59,819 nt of DNA from contig CALRGV010000007.1 in assembly GCA_943358175.1 (NCBI GenBank), positions 1-59,819 of the forward strand. Reading direction: 5' to 3'. Position numbers and translations under genes: made by a program. Origin of the DNA: Candidatus Peribacteria bacterium. Its GTDB lineage: Bacteria > Patescibacteriota > Gracilibacteria > UBA1369 > LOWO2-01-FULL-3. Under the pieces are notes generated by a model that saw nothing but the letters and a program-made list of their open reading frames with translations, had not been told where the DNA came from and did no database searches. Below are positions 26,402 to 36,066 of this stretch, one piece after another (within the stretch, counting starts at the first letter, position 1; each line of letters opens with the position of its first letter).

Positions 26402-26430
26402 TTGCATTTATCAACATATTCTCCTAAAAT
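26402..26430 (+). promoter_or_regulatory. Promoter of rpmA
   Basis: TTGCAT (26402-26407), 17 nt, TAAAAT (26425-26430); start predicted near 26437, giving a 17-nt leader. Confidence 0.6.
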
Positions 26431-26453
26431 CACCAAGCAATAACTCAAAAATT

Positions 26454-26735
26454 ATGTCACATAAAAAAGCAGCCGGTTCCACCCAAAACGGCCGAGACTC
26501 GCAGGCGAAACGCCTCGGTGTTAAGGTCTACGGAGAACAAGCTGTCAGAGCAGGAGGTATCATTATTCGTCAGAGAGGTACTAAGTATTTCCCTGGCCAG
26601 AATGCCGGTATGGGTAAAGACCACACTATCTACTCTTTGATCGATGGCAAGGTTCACTTTACACAGAAGGCTATGAAAAAGTTCGATGGTCGTGTATTCA
26701 AGGATAAAGTAGTGAATATTCTCCCTGTAGCCTAA
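26454..26735 (+). CDS. rpmA: Ribosomal protein bL27
   Basis: 93 aa. Opens [23 protein letters not shown], the conserved N-terminus that reaches the peptidyl transferase centre. It has no Firmicutes-type cleaved N-terminal extension. [29 protein letters not shown], split here only by my description, is the core of the family. Monocistronic, with its own promoter and terminator; no rplU next to it. Confidence 0.95.
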   Translation: MSHKKAAGSTQNGRDSQAKRLGVKVYGEQAVRAGGIIIRQRGTKYFPGQNAGMGKDHTIYSLIDGKVHFTQKAMKKFDGRVFKDKVVNILPVA

Positions 26736-26751
26736 ATTCAAACTACATTTC

Positions 26752-26777
26752 AAAAGTCCTCGAATAGGGGACTTTTT
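26752..26777 (+). terminator. Intrinsic terminator of rpmA
   Basis: AAAAGTCC (26752-26759) pairs with GGACTTTT (26769-26776), with a T-run at the end. Confidence 0.8.
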
Positions 26778-26785
26778 GCTTCATA

Positions 26786-26794
26786 TGATATAAT
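26786..26794 (+). promoter_or_regulatory. Extended -10 promoter, leaderless start of the 26801 gene
   Basis: TGA-TATAAT at 26786-26794, only 6 nt before the ATG at 26801, right after the rpmA terminator. This is the clearest leaderless start in the window. Confidence 0.65.
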
Positions 26795-26800
26795 TTCCCC

Positions 26801-27535
26801 ATGTCCTTAGAGCAATTTATAAATTCAGATCAGGGCGGGGAAGGAATGTCCGAAGCGGCGTTTGAGGCCTTGAGAGAAAGAATGGCTGCCGCTGCCGCTC
26901 AGATTGCCCAAATCAAAAAAGAGGAAGGAAAGCAGAAAAAGAAGGAAGACGAATTACTGAAAATTCTCTTGAAATTCGTAAAAACCAGCAGCAAAACCGA
27001 TTTAGTGTTACTCATCAGCCGTGTTTTGGAACAAAATATTCCGGCCAATTTTATTCTCTCGATTATAGTTCTCAGTAATCCGGAAATCCATCAGGAAGTA
27101 GGGCATTTCAAAATGCTCGATCATCAAGGAAATATCCAGAATCCTCAGTCCGACTCTTCCAATGCTCAGGCCCTTATTTTTTTCAATTCGAACGACGAAA
27201 CACTACCCTTGAAAGTAAAAATAGCCCTCGATAATTGGATGAAAAATCTCCTCCTCCAAGCTGAGGAAAATCCCCAGAAATTGCTAAAGACAGCTTATGA
27301 AATCGAGATGAAGGAATTGCCAAGAGAGTGGGATTTCGAAGATCCAAAATATGAAAGAATTGAGCGAATCAAAGCGATACTCATCCAAATCATCACCTCC
27401 GTTATGCGTGAATTCCTCGAGCAAAATAATGTTACCGAACCATTCGACAAACTCCACGATTTCGCCAAATTTATTATCACCGGCATTCTGAACAAAACTA
27501 AAGAAAATCTCGAAGGTCGCAAACTCCTCGAATAA
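26801..27535 (+). CDS. Helical protein of unknown function
   Basis: 244 aa, mostly helical and charged. Residues ~20-55 form a coiled coil with an Ala-rich stretch (ERMAAAAAQIAQIKKEEGKQKKKEDELL). The rest is an amphipathic helical domain without a recognisable motif. No signal peptide or TM segment. The gene has its own leaderless-type promoter and ends 4 nt before a convergent small ORF. Confidence 0.55.
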   Translation: MSLEQFINSDQGGEGMSEAAFEALRERMAAAAAQIAQIKKEEGKQKKKEDELLKILLKFVKTSSKTDLVLLISRVLEQNIPANFILSIIVLSNPEIHQEVGHFKMLDHQGNIQNPQSDSSNAQALIFFNSNDETLPLKVKIALDNWMKNLLLQAEENPQKLLKTAYEIEMKELPREWDFEDPKYERIERIKAILIQIITSVMREFLEQNNVTEPFDKLHDFAKFIITGILNKTKENLEGRKLLE

Positions 27536-27539
27536 AAAA

Positions 27540-27755
27540 CTACTTGATCAGTCCTTTTCTTTTCAACTCTTCTATTAATTCTTCAGCCGGCAATTCCACA
27601 AGCTTCGCTTCGCAAATATAATTTGCCACGCGTTTAAATTCTTCTGAATCCATATCGTCCAGATCCACCTGATACATCATGCTCACCAGCTTAGATATAT
27701 CCTCAGAATTTAGGCCGTACTTTACGCTGAGGTCTATGAGGTATTTATTTTCCAT
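27540..27755 (-). CDS. Small acidic helical protein
   Basis: 71 aa: MENKYLIDLSVKYGL..., with three predicted short helices and an ELIEELKRKGLIK end. No family recognised. It is convergent with the 26801 gene. Its size and clean, amphipathic composition suggest a real gene, but evidence is limited. Confidence 0.45.
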   Translation of the reverse strand: MENKYLIDLSVKYGLNSEDISKLVSMMYQVDLDDMDSEEFKRVANYICEAKLVELPAEELIEELKRKGLIK

Positions 27756-27814
27756 GCCAAAAATTTAACATAAATAATTTCTATAAACAAATTTAATCCA
27801 ACTCATCACAAGTT

Positions 27815-30790
27815 TTATTTGTACTTCATAACATTCGTAATAAGCTGCGCCATTTCTCCTCTTGTTATTTCATGTTCGGGACTGAGTGTGTCGAGTCCCA
27901 CATTCATCGAGGAGGCCTTATCCAAATAAGCTTGATACCATATTTTAGTTGGCTTGGCCGGAGAATATCCCATGGTTTCCAATGCTATTTTAAGTGCCTC
28001 AACATAGTTGATTTTCTGGCCTGGTTGGAAATTACCATTTGAATAGCCCTGCACTATGCTGTTTTCTTTTGCAAAACACACGTATACGGCATACCAAGCG
28101 CCCCGCACTATATCCTTGAAGCAGCTTATGTCAAAATCCGCCGTAGGCTCCGGATACTTTGCCAGAACCACTATTTTTAGTAATTCCGCCCTGTTGAGAG
28201 TTTTCTCCGGTCTGAAAGTACCGTCGGGATATCCATTCACAACGCCCTTACTTTTTAGATAGTTGATTGCAATCTCGTTTTCATCTCCCTTAATATCCGG
28301 AAAATAGCTTTGAACCAATTTCTCATTTTTAACTATACCCTCCTTAATAAGAACTTCCTTTTTTGGAGGTTCAATTTTGGGAGGTTCACTTTTGATTATA
28401 GTAGGCCCTTCTATCGGCTTCAATTCCGGCTCTTCTATTTTTATTGTCAATCCGGTCTCCTTCAAAATTAATTTAGAATTTGGATTGTAGTCATAGGACA
28501 CATCAGGTCTTGAGGCATTGAGAGCCAGATAAGCACTCGGTAAACCTCTACCCATTTTATTTGCATAGAAGGGATTGGAAGAATCAACGCTAGCTGCCGT
28601 ATCCAGCAGGACTTTTTTAATTTCTTCAATATTCCAGTCGGGATTTTTTGATTTTATTAAAGCTGCTATACCGGAAACCAATGGAGCGGAAAATGATGTT
28701 CCACTTGCAATTGAATAATTATCTGAACTTGATGAGAAAGCCACTGCTATATGTTCGCCGGGTGCGGAAAGGTCCACGCAAGATTGACCATAGTTGGAAA
28801 AATCTGATTTTAAATTTTCCTTGTTAGTCGAGGCAACTCCGATAACAGCATTGTGTTTGAGGTCTACACAGACAGGAGAAGAAGGACTTTCATCCAAATT
28901 TTTACTGGCATTACCGGCGGCCGCAACTACCAAAACATTATTTTCATAAGCATATTTAAGTGACGCTTCATACAAAATTGAATTACCATCTCCTACAAAA
29001 CTTAGATTGATTATATCGGCACCATTATCAACAGCATATTTAATTGCCTCATTTGCCGCATCGACCTTTACCATTGTCCCATCTTCGACCGCGGAAACAT
29101 TAAGGGCCATTATTTTTACTCCCGGAGCCACGCCGGCGATCCCGACACCGTTATTTTTTTTTGCCGCAATTAAGCTGGCAACCGCAGTTCCATGGTTACC
29201 CCTTGCTCCTGTTGAGCTGGACTCTAAAACAAAATCCCACCCATAGCTATCGTCAACGTAACCATTGAAATCGTCATCAATGCCATTATTTACAATTTCA
29301 TTTTGATTCTTCCAAATCGCGTCTTTTAAGTCCTCATGATTTATATCAACACCGCTATCAATGACAGCAACAACAACATCACTCGAACCTTCCGTGATCT
29401 CCCAGGCTTTATCAATATTCAAACTTTCCAGGTACCATTGATAAAATGAATATTCATCATTTGAATATTTTTTCAGTATGCTAATGCTAATTGGCGTAGA
29501 TTTTACACCATCGGAACTTTCAAAATAAATTTGCCCACTGTAAGCCTTCGGAGGAACTTTAAAGGTCACCTCATTATCATTCCAGCTTATGATTTCGGTC
29601 TCAATCCCATTTAATACAGCTTTACCCTGAGTCTGACCAAAGTTCTTACCGGAAAATTTATAAGAATCTCCCTGGAACATATTGGGATAGTACAGAATTA
29701 TAACCGGTACCTTTTTTACCGTATAACTCGGACCCACAACAAAATCATATTTTTTAGTAGCGGCAAAATAAGCCCTAATGGAAATACTACCACCACTTTC
29801 ACCAATGAATGAGGGTGCTCTTACTTGAATCTCCGTATCAGTCCATTTGCTCACGTAGTCGCTCAAATAAAGGCTACTTATGCAATATTCGCTGAAGCAT
29901 ATTTGATTGTCGAAAATAGAATATGAATTACCAAAGTTTTGACCATAAATTGTGACAATAGTTTCGCCGGGAGTCAGGATATTCGGTGAGATTGAATTGA
30001 TAATCGGAGCCGTAGGAGGCTCTACGACACAAGCTTGAGTCAAAATTGGACTACCGCCGATACATCCATCCGGTGATGAAGTCAAAATTGCCCTTGTTTG
30101 TTGACCATCTAGGCCGCAGGCTAACCAATCCAAATATGTCCATGAACTGCACATGGGCGGTGTATACACACAGCTCTGTGAAGTTATAGGCATCGTGACA
30201 CCACCATCGCAACCTGAGATTTTGTTGCAGACTCGTGTTTGACCTCCGCTTATAGAACAAGCGGCCCATTCACTGCAGAAATAATCATCTGTCGTGCAAA
30301 GTGCCGGGGCAGGTGGTGGCGGTGGAGTAGGTGATAGAGTCGCGCTTACACAGCTTCCGTCATTATCTGTTTGACTGGCATATGTACGCAAAACAATTGT
30401 TGAACCCAATGAGCCTCCCTGCCCGAGGGTTACCTCCAATGTAATACTGTTATCTACCCATGATTGGAGCCCAAAGTATATAGTTTGGCTATTGGCATCG
30501 ATTCTCTGCCCTCTATAAATATTATAGACTGTCGCGCCTACGGGAATATAAGTTGATTCGGGTATTAAGTCGTTGACGTCACGAACTCCAAACCCTGTCC
30601 CGGTGATGGTCGCAATATCTCCGGTTTCAACCAAATTCATCGGTGTATAAGAATCTCCGGATGGACATGCAATAGATTGGAAACCTGCAGCTGTATAAGA
30701 AAAACTTGCCGCCTCAACCGGCTGAGCAGCAATAAAAATGGCAAACAGGGCTGACAAAACCGCTAGTTGTGAAAAAAACTTTGTATTCAT
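27815..30790 (-). CDS. SLH-anchored subtilisin-like serine protease with TSP1-like and IPT/TIG domains
   Basis: 991 aa. Signal peptide ~1-28. Domain order: N-terminal beta domain, Pro linker, two thrombospondin-1-like Cys repeats (~165-255, CSEWAACSISGGQTRVC and CSSWTYLDWLACGLDGQQT), two IPT/TIG domains (~262-435, INSISPNILTPGE and the GKNFGQTQG strand), then peptidase S8 (~455-745) with Asp478 (VIDSGVD), His533 (GNHGTAVAS) and Ser699 (GTSFSAP). Two to three SLH repeats (~850-991) close the protein. All catalytic residues are present, so it should be an active cell-surface protease. It is divergent from the 860-aa gene. Confidence 0.88.
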   Translation of the reverse strand: MNTKFFSQLAVLSALFAIFIAAQPVEAASFSYTAAGFQSIACPSGDSYTPMNLVETGDIATITGTGFGVRDVNDLIPESTYIPVGATVYNIYRGQRIDANSQTIYFGLQSWVDNSITLEVTLGQGGSLGSTIVLRTYASQTDNDGSCVSATLSPTPPPPPAPALCTTDDYFCSEWAACSISGGQTRVCNKISGCDGGVTMPITSQSCVYTPPMCSSWTYLDWLACGLDGQQTRAILTSSPDGCIGGSPILTQACVVEPPTAPIINSISPNILTPGETIVTIYGQNFGNSYSIFDNQICFSEYCISSLYLSDYVSKWTDTEIQVRAPSFIGESGGSISIRAYFAATKKYDFVVGPSYTVKKVPVIILYYPNMFQGDSYKFSGKNFGQTQGKAVLNGIETEIISWNDNEVTFKVPPKAYSGQIYFESSDGVKSTPISISILKKYSNDEYSFYQWYLESLNIDKAWEITEGSSDVVVAVIDSGVDINHEDLKDAIWKNQNEIVNNGIDDDFNGYVDDSYGWDFVLESSSTGARGNHGTAVASLIAAKKNNGVGIAGVAPGVKIMALNVSAVEDGTMVKVDAANEAIKYAVDNGADIINLSFVGDGNSILYEASLKYAYENNVLVVAAAGNASKNLDESPSSPVCVDLKHNAVIGVASTNKENLKSDFSNYGQSCVDLSAPGEHIAVAFSSSSDNYSIASGTSFSAPLVSGIAALIKSKNPDWNIEEIKKVLLDTAASVDSSNPFYANKMGRGLPSAYLALNASRPDVSYDYNPNSKLILKETGLTIKIEEPELKPIEGPTIIKSEPPKIEPPKKEVLIKEGIVKNEKLVQSYFPDIKGDENEIAINYLKSKGVVNGYPDGTFRPEKTLNRAELLKIVVLAKYPEPTADFDISCFKDIVRGAWYAVYVCFAKENSIVQGYSNGNFQPGQKINYVEALKIALETMGYSPAKPTKIWYQAYLDKASSMNVGLDTLSPEHEITRGEMAQLITNVMKYK

Positions 30791-30861
30791 GTGCTTATAT
30801 TAACACTTTCCCGGCAAAATCTTAAAAATAAATATGCATCAATAATTTGAGGTCACACGTG

Positions 30862-30891
30862 TTGACATATTAACGAAACAGGGTCTATTAT
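30862..30891 (+). promoter_or_regulatory. Strong promoter of the repeat-protein pair
   Basis: TTGACA (30862-30867), 18 nt, TATTAT (30886-30891), start near 30898, giving an ~18-nt leader. Confidence 0.65.
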
Positions 30892-30915
30892 TGCGCCCAA
30901 ATAATAAAATCGAAA

Positions 30916-33498
30916 ATGTCTAGCGAAAGAGTGAAAATTACTGGTCTTTCAAACGCATTTTTCAGTAATCCTCCATATTCTCCTAGTACTGCTACCGATC
31001 TAGCCAGGAGATCACTGCAGGAATTGCAGGATTTAGAAACTAATCAACGTCAGACATCAGTACGGCTCATAGATGAAGCTCAGAGATCAAGGGAAGTATC
31101 CGAGAGAATGATTGCCCCTCTACTTCGAGATCTGGCTCATGGTAATCTAGGCATTCAAGAACGTATTCAAGAATTAGGGGCCGCTTTAAGCAAAGGCAAT
31201 CAGCAGCTATCCTCTACACTAGCAGATGTTGGTGGTCAAATTTCCGGCATACCAAAGGAGGCAAAAAGTTTTGAAGATATCATGTCATCAGGTGATGTGA
31301 ACGAGATGGAGTCTATCATACTAGCTGCAAAAGGAGCTCTTAATAAAGATCAGACAAAAAGATTTTTTGATTCTCTTGATCCATGGAAAATTTGGATCAT
31401 AAGTAATCTTTCAAGAATAGATGGATATATAGAGAATGGGCAATTAAGCAATGAGGAAAAAGAATTTTTCTATCAATTAATGCGCAAGGCAGATGAGGAT
31501 CCAATTAATTTTAAATCCCTATCTGAATTTGCTCGTCACGGACTTTTAGATGCAGCTATTCATCACGCATTAGCTGAAAGAATTCCTGAGGTTAGATTTG
31601 GTATAGAGGGAGTGAAATACGAAGTGAGAGATTTAAGCAGAAAGGCTTCAGCTTTGGTTTCGCAAGGCAATGTTCAAATTGGATTACAAAGAAGGATTGC
31701 TGATAACTCCTCTATTGGTGTGACCCAGAGAGAGGAGGGTTTAGAATTAATGGAGCGGGGTATTTTACAAACTGAAGAATTGACTGATGTAACTAGAGAA
31801 TCACTTGTAGTTCAAAAGGACATTCGCTTAATTGGCGAAGCAACACTAGATAAGGTCGAAAATTTGGGAGATCTTGCTGTAGCAGCAGCAAGTGATAGAC
31901 AGATTACGATTGACAGCATTCAGCATTACGGCGAAGTGCAAGTCTTTCAAATGGATGAGGCCCAGATGGCAAGATTAGCTCAGCTGGATACCACTCACCA
32001 TTTCGGCGAATTACAAGTCGCTCAAATGAATGAAGCGCAGAGAACTAGATTAGCCCAGCTGAATATCGCTCGCCATTTCGGCGAGGTGCAAGTCTTTCAA
32101 ATGAATGAAGCGCAGATTACAAGATCGACCCAGCTGGATACCACTCGCCATTACGGCGAAGTACAGGCTAATCAGATGGACACGTCCAACAGAATTGCAG
32201 AAATGCATTTGAGAGAACTTCTGAATGCCAATGAAGGCCTTTCCGTTTTGAGGGCGATCGCACTGGCTCATCTCAATACTACTCGTTATGGAGGAGCATT
32301 ACAGGCTACGCAAATGCATGAAGCTCAGGGTACGAGATTGGCTCAGCTAGATGCACTTGGTCAACTAAAAGAAACACTTAGTTCTGGGGTGAGCCATATT
32401 ACCGAGGTCATAGGTGCAGTCAGGCAAACATTGATGGACATGGAGGCAAGAGCTATTGATAGGGAGAGAAATTCTGAAAGAAATTTGGGAGCACAGAGTT
32501 TTCAGAAAGCGATGACCATGCTACGGACAGGGAACATTGATAAAGCCATTGAATTTTTTAATGAGTCTGAGAATCGTTGGCCTGATGATTTCGCGCTTTA
32601 TTTCCAGAGGGGCCTTTGTCATATACTCAAAGATGACCCGAGGGCTGCAGAAAGTGATTTTTCTGATGCTATTAGCCTAGCTTCAGGCAAAGATGAAGTG
32701 CGAACACGTTCTCTAATTCGTCTCAACCTGGCACGTCTATATTACAGCGAGGCCAAAGTTTCCAGAAGCAACTCCAGCCATAAGGAATATGAAGAAAAAT
32801 TGCAGGCAGCGATTAAAGAAGCCAAAAAAGCTGTAGAAGAAGATCCAAATTTTCTGGAAGCCCAGTTTGGGTTGGCGACTTATTTAGCAGCTAATAAATC
32901 GCTTAATGAGGCCCTGAGAATTCTTATAAGCATCATACCTGAGAACCCTGACTTCATAAGAAAACTTGATTATTTTGATGTTTTCACACCATTAAGGGCC
33001 TCATTGAAAAACACTTTGGGTAAAAAAGGTGAAGCTCTTAAAGGAAATGATATTTCACAGGCGAATTTAAGTATCGCAAAGGATTGCATAGGGCTGGGGG
33101 ATTTTGAAACCGCTAAGAAATGCCTCAATTCCTTATTCAAAAAAGATCCTGAATACTTGAGGCAATCAAAGGTATGGGAAATACCGGAGTTTGCTGTTTT
33201 AAATGATGATATTGTGGAAATGGCAAAGACACATTTGAGTAATGCAGGAACGCACAATTCAGAGTGGGGCTATGCTGCTATTGCAATAGCACTCCATTAT
33301 CCAAAAATTGCTAGAGCTTCAATTTATAAAGCTTTCAAAATTGCCATTGAAAAAGATCCTGATTTCAGAAGAAATAATTCAGTAAAAATAGCTGAAAAAC
33401 TCAGATTTTTCACGGATGATAAAATAGCTCTACTATTTGAAATAGCAAAAACCAAATTTCCAAGGGATTTGCCTGAATGGTTATTAAAATTACATTAA
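30916..33498 (+). CDS. Large helical protein with 25-residue repeats and C-terminal TPRs
   Basis: 860 aa, no signal peptide or TM segment. Residues ~1-330 are helical (SLQELQDLETNQRQ..., GALSKGNQQL-type). Residues 336-415 hold three to four tandem 25-residue repeats (pattern HFGEVQVFQMNEAQxTRLAQL), with a diverged copy at ~457-481. From ~530 a TPR-like array follows (KAMTMLRTGNIDKAIEFFNESE, FALYFQRGLCHILKDDPRAAESDF). It has its own strong promoter and is followed after 3 nt by a 762-aa partner, so the two are co-expressed. No enzymatic motif is visible. It could be a scaffold or sensor; I do not recognise a characterised family. Confidence 0.65.
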   Translation: MSSERVKITGLSNAFFSNPPYSPSTATDLARRSLQELQDLETNQRQTSVRLIDEAQRSREVSERMIAPLLRDLAHGNLGIQERIQELGAALSKGNQQLSSTLADVGGQISGIPKEAKSFEDIMSSGDVNEMESIILAAKGALNKDQTKRFFDSLDPWKIWIISNLSRIDGYIENGQLSNEEKEFFYQLMRKADEDPINFKSLSEFARHGLLDAAIHHALAERIPEVRFGIEGVKYEVRDLSRKASALVSQGNVQIGLQRRIADNSSIGVTQREEGLELMERGILQTEELTDVTRESLVVQKDIRLIGEATLDKVENLGDLAVAAASDRQITIDSIQHYGEVQVFQMDEAQMARLAQLDTTHHFGELQVAQMNEAQRTRLAQLNIARHFGEVQVFQMNEAQITRSTQLDTTRHYGEVQANQMDTSNRIAEMHLRELLNANEGLSVLRAIALAHLNTTRYGGALQATQMHEAQGTRLAQLDALGQLKETLSSGVSHITEVIGAVRQTLMDMEARAIDRERNSERNLGAQSFQKAMTMLRTGNIDKAIEFFNESENRWPDDFALYFQRGLCHILKDDPRAAESDFSDAISLASGKDEVRTRSLIRLNLARLYYSEAKVSRSNSSHKEYEEKLQAAIKEAKKAVEEDPNFLEAQFGLATYLAANKSLNEALRILISIIPENPDFIRKLDYFDVFTPLRASLKNTLGKKGEALKGNDISQANLSIAKDCIGLGDFETAKKCLNSLFKKDPEYLRQSKVWEIPEFAVLNDDIVEMAKTHLSNAGTHNSEWGYAAIAIALHYPKIARASIYKAFKIAIEKDPDFRRNNSVKIAEKLRFFTDDKIALLFEIAKTKFPRDLPEWLLKLH
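31921..32190 (+). repeat. 75-bp coding tandem repeats
   Basis: Units at 31921-31995, 31996-32070, 32071-32145 and a partial at 32146 onward. Each unit is exactly 25 codons. A diverged unit lies at 32284-32358. The DNA is conserved, so expansion is recent. Confidence 0.85.
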
Positions 33499-33501
33499 TA
33501 T

Positions 33502-35790
33502 ATGCTTAGAGAGATAGAGATTCACAAATTAGTTCCGGTAATAATTGAACCTGATCAGATAGGTCTGGATATAGAAGCTGCCTTAAATGAAAACGATGAA
33601 GATGAGAATGAAGGCCATGGTGTCGTTTTTGCTGTACGTAATGCAGTTTTCGAAGTACGTATCGGTTTAAAAAAAGTATATGAAGGAAAATCCGATGAAG
33701 CAACAGGAGCGTTTATAGCAAAAAATATTCCAGTTGGTGAATTTGGTCAGAATATTGAAGTTGAACTTCAAGCAAGTAATTACGATGGTTCTGCAAGCAA
33801 GAAAGTGCAAGTGAATGCTGAAAGTTTGACGACAGAGATTGATAATAGACGTAGGGAAGCAGAATTTAGAGAAAAAAGACCAAGGGAGTTTCAACTTATT
33901 AATGCTGATAAAGAAAGACAGTTAAAAGCACTAGTGCAAAAAGCGTTCAGAGACCTAGACTCGGATAATGGATCTATTGCTGAGGGTGCTCTTAAAATAC
34001 TTGTTGGAAACCATCTTCATCCATTTGTACAACGTGAGATTCACAATGCCGCTAGACAACATCCTCACCAATTCATTCAGAATTCAAAGATTTTTTATGA
34101 AGCCAGCTGGGCTGAAGCTGTTTTAAAGGAATTGGCACACCTGGAACCGCATGCAATTATAGGAAAAGTCACAGAATATTTCATACACAAGTGGGCAGAA
34201 AATATTGTTGCCCAAATCGCAGAAGTCCATCCAAGTTTAGCATTTAGTGAAATTGAAGACTACGAACACATGCCATGGGCAGAGGGGATTGCCATGAACG
34301 CGGCAAAGCTTGATCCCAAATCTGGTATAAATAATTTTCATAAATATAGAGATCGATCTTGGGCGCAAGGAGTTTTTGATTTTGCACGACAAATATACGA
34401 GGATTTAGGAAGACGAATCGATGCCACATGCCTACTTTTCTCACAACCACATTCTAATGAGGACGAGATCAATGCTTTTAAATTTTTCGTAGAGAATCAG
34501 CACGACGACAGATTGGAAAACGCCTTGAGTGTACTGGTTGAATATTTTCCGTACATATTTCAATGGCATTACAACTACTGGGAGAATGCTGTCTGGGGAG
34601 GGAAAATAAATAAAATTTTACAGGATAAACTTTTAGCAATTAATAGTGAAAGAGATCTTGAAATGCGACGTAGAGCAGATCAACTCGCAGAAGCACAGCG
34701 AGTAGAAGCTCTGCGCGTACAAGCTCAATATGAAGAAACAGGACGGAGAATAGATGAAGCCTGCCAAATATTATCACAGCCACGGAAGGAAGAAAAAGTA
34801 GCAAGACCTTCCTTCAGAAGAGCCATTGGTAGAGAGATGGAGGCGGATAAAATAAATGCTTTTAAGCTTTTAGTGGACAATCAACACGACAGCAGAATAG
34901 CGGATGCTTTGAGCGCACTGGCTGTCAATATTCCAGAAGTTTTTCATAACTATTTTCCGGTATATAAAGAAGCGGCTTGGGGACAAAGAGTTATAGCTAT
35001 TGCTGGAAGCTTAATAGTTTTGAAAACAGTAGGCAGGTATCGCCAAATGTTATCAGAGCCACACAAGGAAGAAGATGAGGTAAGAGCTTTTGAATTTTTC
35101 AAGGCCTTTAGTCACAACGACAGGATGGAGAGTACATTGATTGAAATGGCTCTGGAAAGTCCCGAAATTTTTGTAAAACACCACGGACTGTATAAGCAAG
35201 CGCTTTGGGGACGGACAGTTTTTAATGTTGCCCAGGGCAAAATAGATGAAAAACGAGCAGAAATTGGACAAAAAATAGACGCTGCCTATGAGCATTTATC
35301 ATCCCCTGATCGTAACAAAGCAGACGACGTGACTCACCTTAGCTTTTTAAAAGAGCAGCAACATGACGAGAGAGTGGACAGCGCATTAATTAAATTGGTT
35401 AAGCAAAATAAGCAGTTCTTTTGGGATCATTTTCACAGTGGCGGGGAGATATTTTGGAGTGACAAAGTGATTGGAGCTTTAGAGAAGAGTAATTCACACT
35501 CACAGCTAAGGGAAATAGCACGACATATGAAAACTCTCAGTTTGTGGAGGAAACATGCCAAGGCTTATCCTTTCAATACATTTTCGCAAATATTAATGAA
35601 CCATCAGCATGAAGTATGGGCTAAATATATGATAGAGTGGATGTCGAAAGATCATCCTGAAGGTCTCGTTACAAAAAAGTTCGTCAAAGAACTTGGAGTA
35701 GAAGTTAGCATAGATACCGGAAGCCTGATAAAGTTAAATTGGGCGCAGAACCTTTTAAAAGAGGTGTTAGTATATATTTTCAAACAGTAA
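33502..35790 (+). CDS. Large protein with W-containing helical repeats, partner of the 860-aa protein
   Basis: 762 aa. The N-terminus (~1-110) looks beta-rich (VVFAVRNAVFEVRIG, FGQNIEVELQASNYDG). The rest consists of helical HEAT-like units in two styles: ~35-residue units with an SWAE/KWAE/PWAE core (~180-310), and longer units with RIDxxxxxLSQPxxEEDEINAFKFFxxxQHDxR...ALSxLA, then a GxxxYKEAxWG end (~315-640). Three to four copies of the second type are seen. No catalytic motif or TM segment is visible. It follows the 860-aa gene by 3 nt. Together they look like an intracellular repeat-protein system of unknown purpose. Confidence 0.62.
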   Translation: MLREIEIHKLVPVIIEPDQIGLDIEAALNENDEDENEGHGVVFAVRNAVFEVRIGLKKVYEGKSDEATGAFIAKNIPVGEFGQNIEVELQASNYDGSASKKVQVNAESLTTEIDNRRREAEFREKRPREFQLINADKERQLKALVQKAFRDLDSDNGSIAEGALKILVGNHLHPFVQREIHNAARQHPHQFIQNSKIFYEASWAEAVLKELAHLEPHAIIGKVTEYFIHKWAENIVAQIAEVHPSLAFSEIEDYEHMPWAEGIAMNAAKLDPKSGINNFHKYRDRSWAQGVFDFARQIYEDLGRRIDATCLLFSQPHSNEDEINAFKFFVENQHDDRLENALSVLVEYFPYIFQWHYNYWENAVWGGKINKILQDKLLAINSERDLEMRRRADQLAEAQRVEALRVQAQYEETGRRIDEACQILSQPRKEEKVARPSFRRAIGREMEADKINAFKLLVDNQHDSRIADALSALAVNIPEVFHNYFPVYKEAAWGQRVIAIAGSLIVLKTVGRYRQMLSEPHKEEDEVRAFEFFKAFSHNDRMESTLIEMALESPEIFVKHHGLYKQALWGRTVFNVAQGKIDEKRAEIGQKIDAAYEHLSSPDRNKADDVTHLSFLKEQQHDERVDSALIKLVKQNKQFFWDHFHSGGEIFWSDKVIGALEKSNSHSQLREIARHMKTLSLWRKHAKAYPFNTFSQILMNHQHEVWAKYMIEWMSKDHPEGLVTKKFVKELGVEVSIDTGSLIKLNWAQNLLKEVLVYIFKQ

Positions 35791-35798
35791 TTAAACCC

Positions 35799-36062
35799 CT
35801 AGCCGTAAACCTGATTATGAGTTCCAACGTCTAACATCATAACCAGAATATAATTGTCGTATTCCTCAAAAATAATGCGAACGTCACCGGTGACGGAAAT
35901 TGCCCTTTTGCCAATCATTCTACCTCTTAGAGCATGATTCATTAAAGTTGGATCACGTGGATTTTTATAAAACTTCTCGATTGAAGAATTTACCTTTTCC
36001 TTTAAGAATTTGTTCAATCTCTCATACCTCTTTTTAAAGTTATTATGCCTTAATATTTTCAT
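35799..36062 (-). CDS. RelE/YafQ-type toxin
   Basis: 87 aa. The fold pattern fits RelE/ParE toxins: FKKRYERLNKFL at the start, NHALRGRMIGKRAISVTGDVRIIFEEY in the core and LDVGTHNQVYG at the end, where YafQ-type proteins have DIGTHDE-like residues. Predicted mRNA interferase. It follows the antitoxin gene by 4 nt on the same strand. Confidence 0.85.
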   Translation of the reverse strand: MKILRHNNFKKRYERLNKFLKEKVNSSIEKFYKNPRDPTLMNHALRGRMIGKRAISVTGDVRIIFEEYDNYILVMMLDVGTHNQVYG

Positions 36063-36066
36063 CTCA

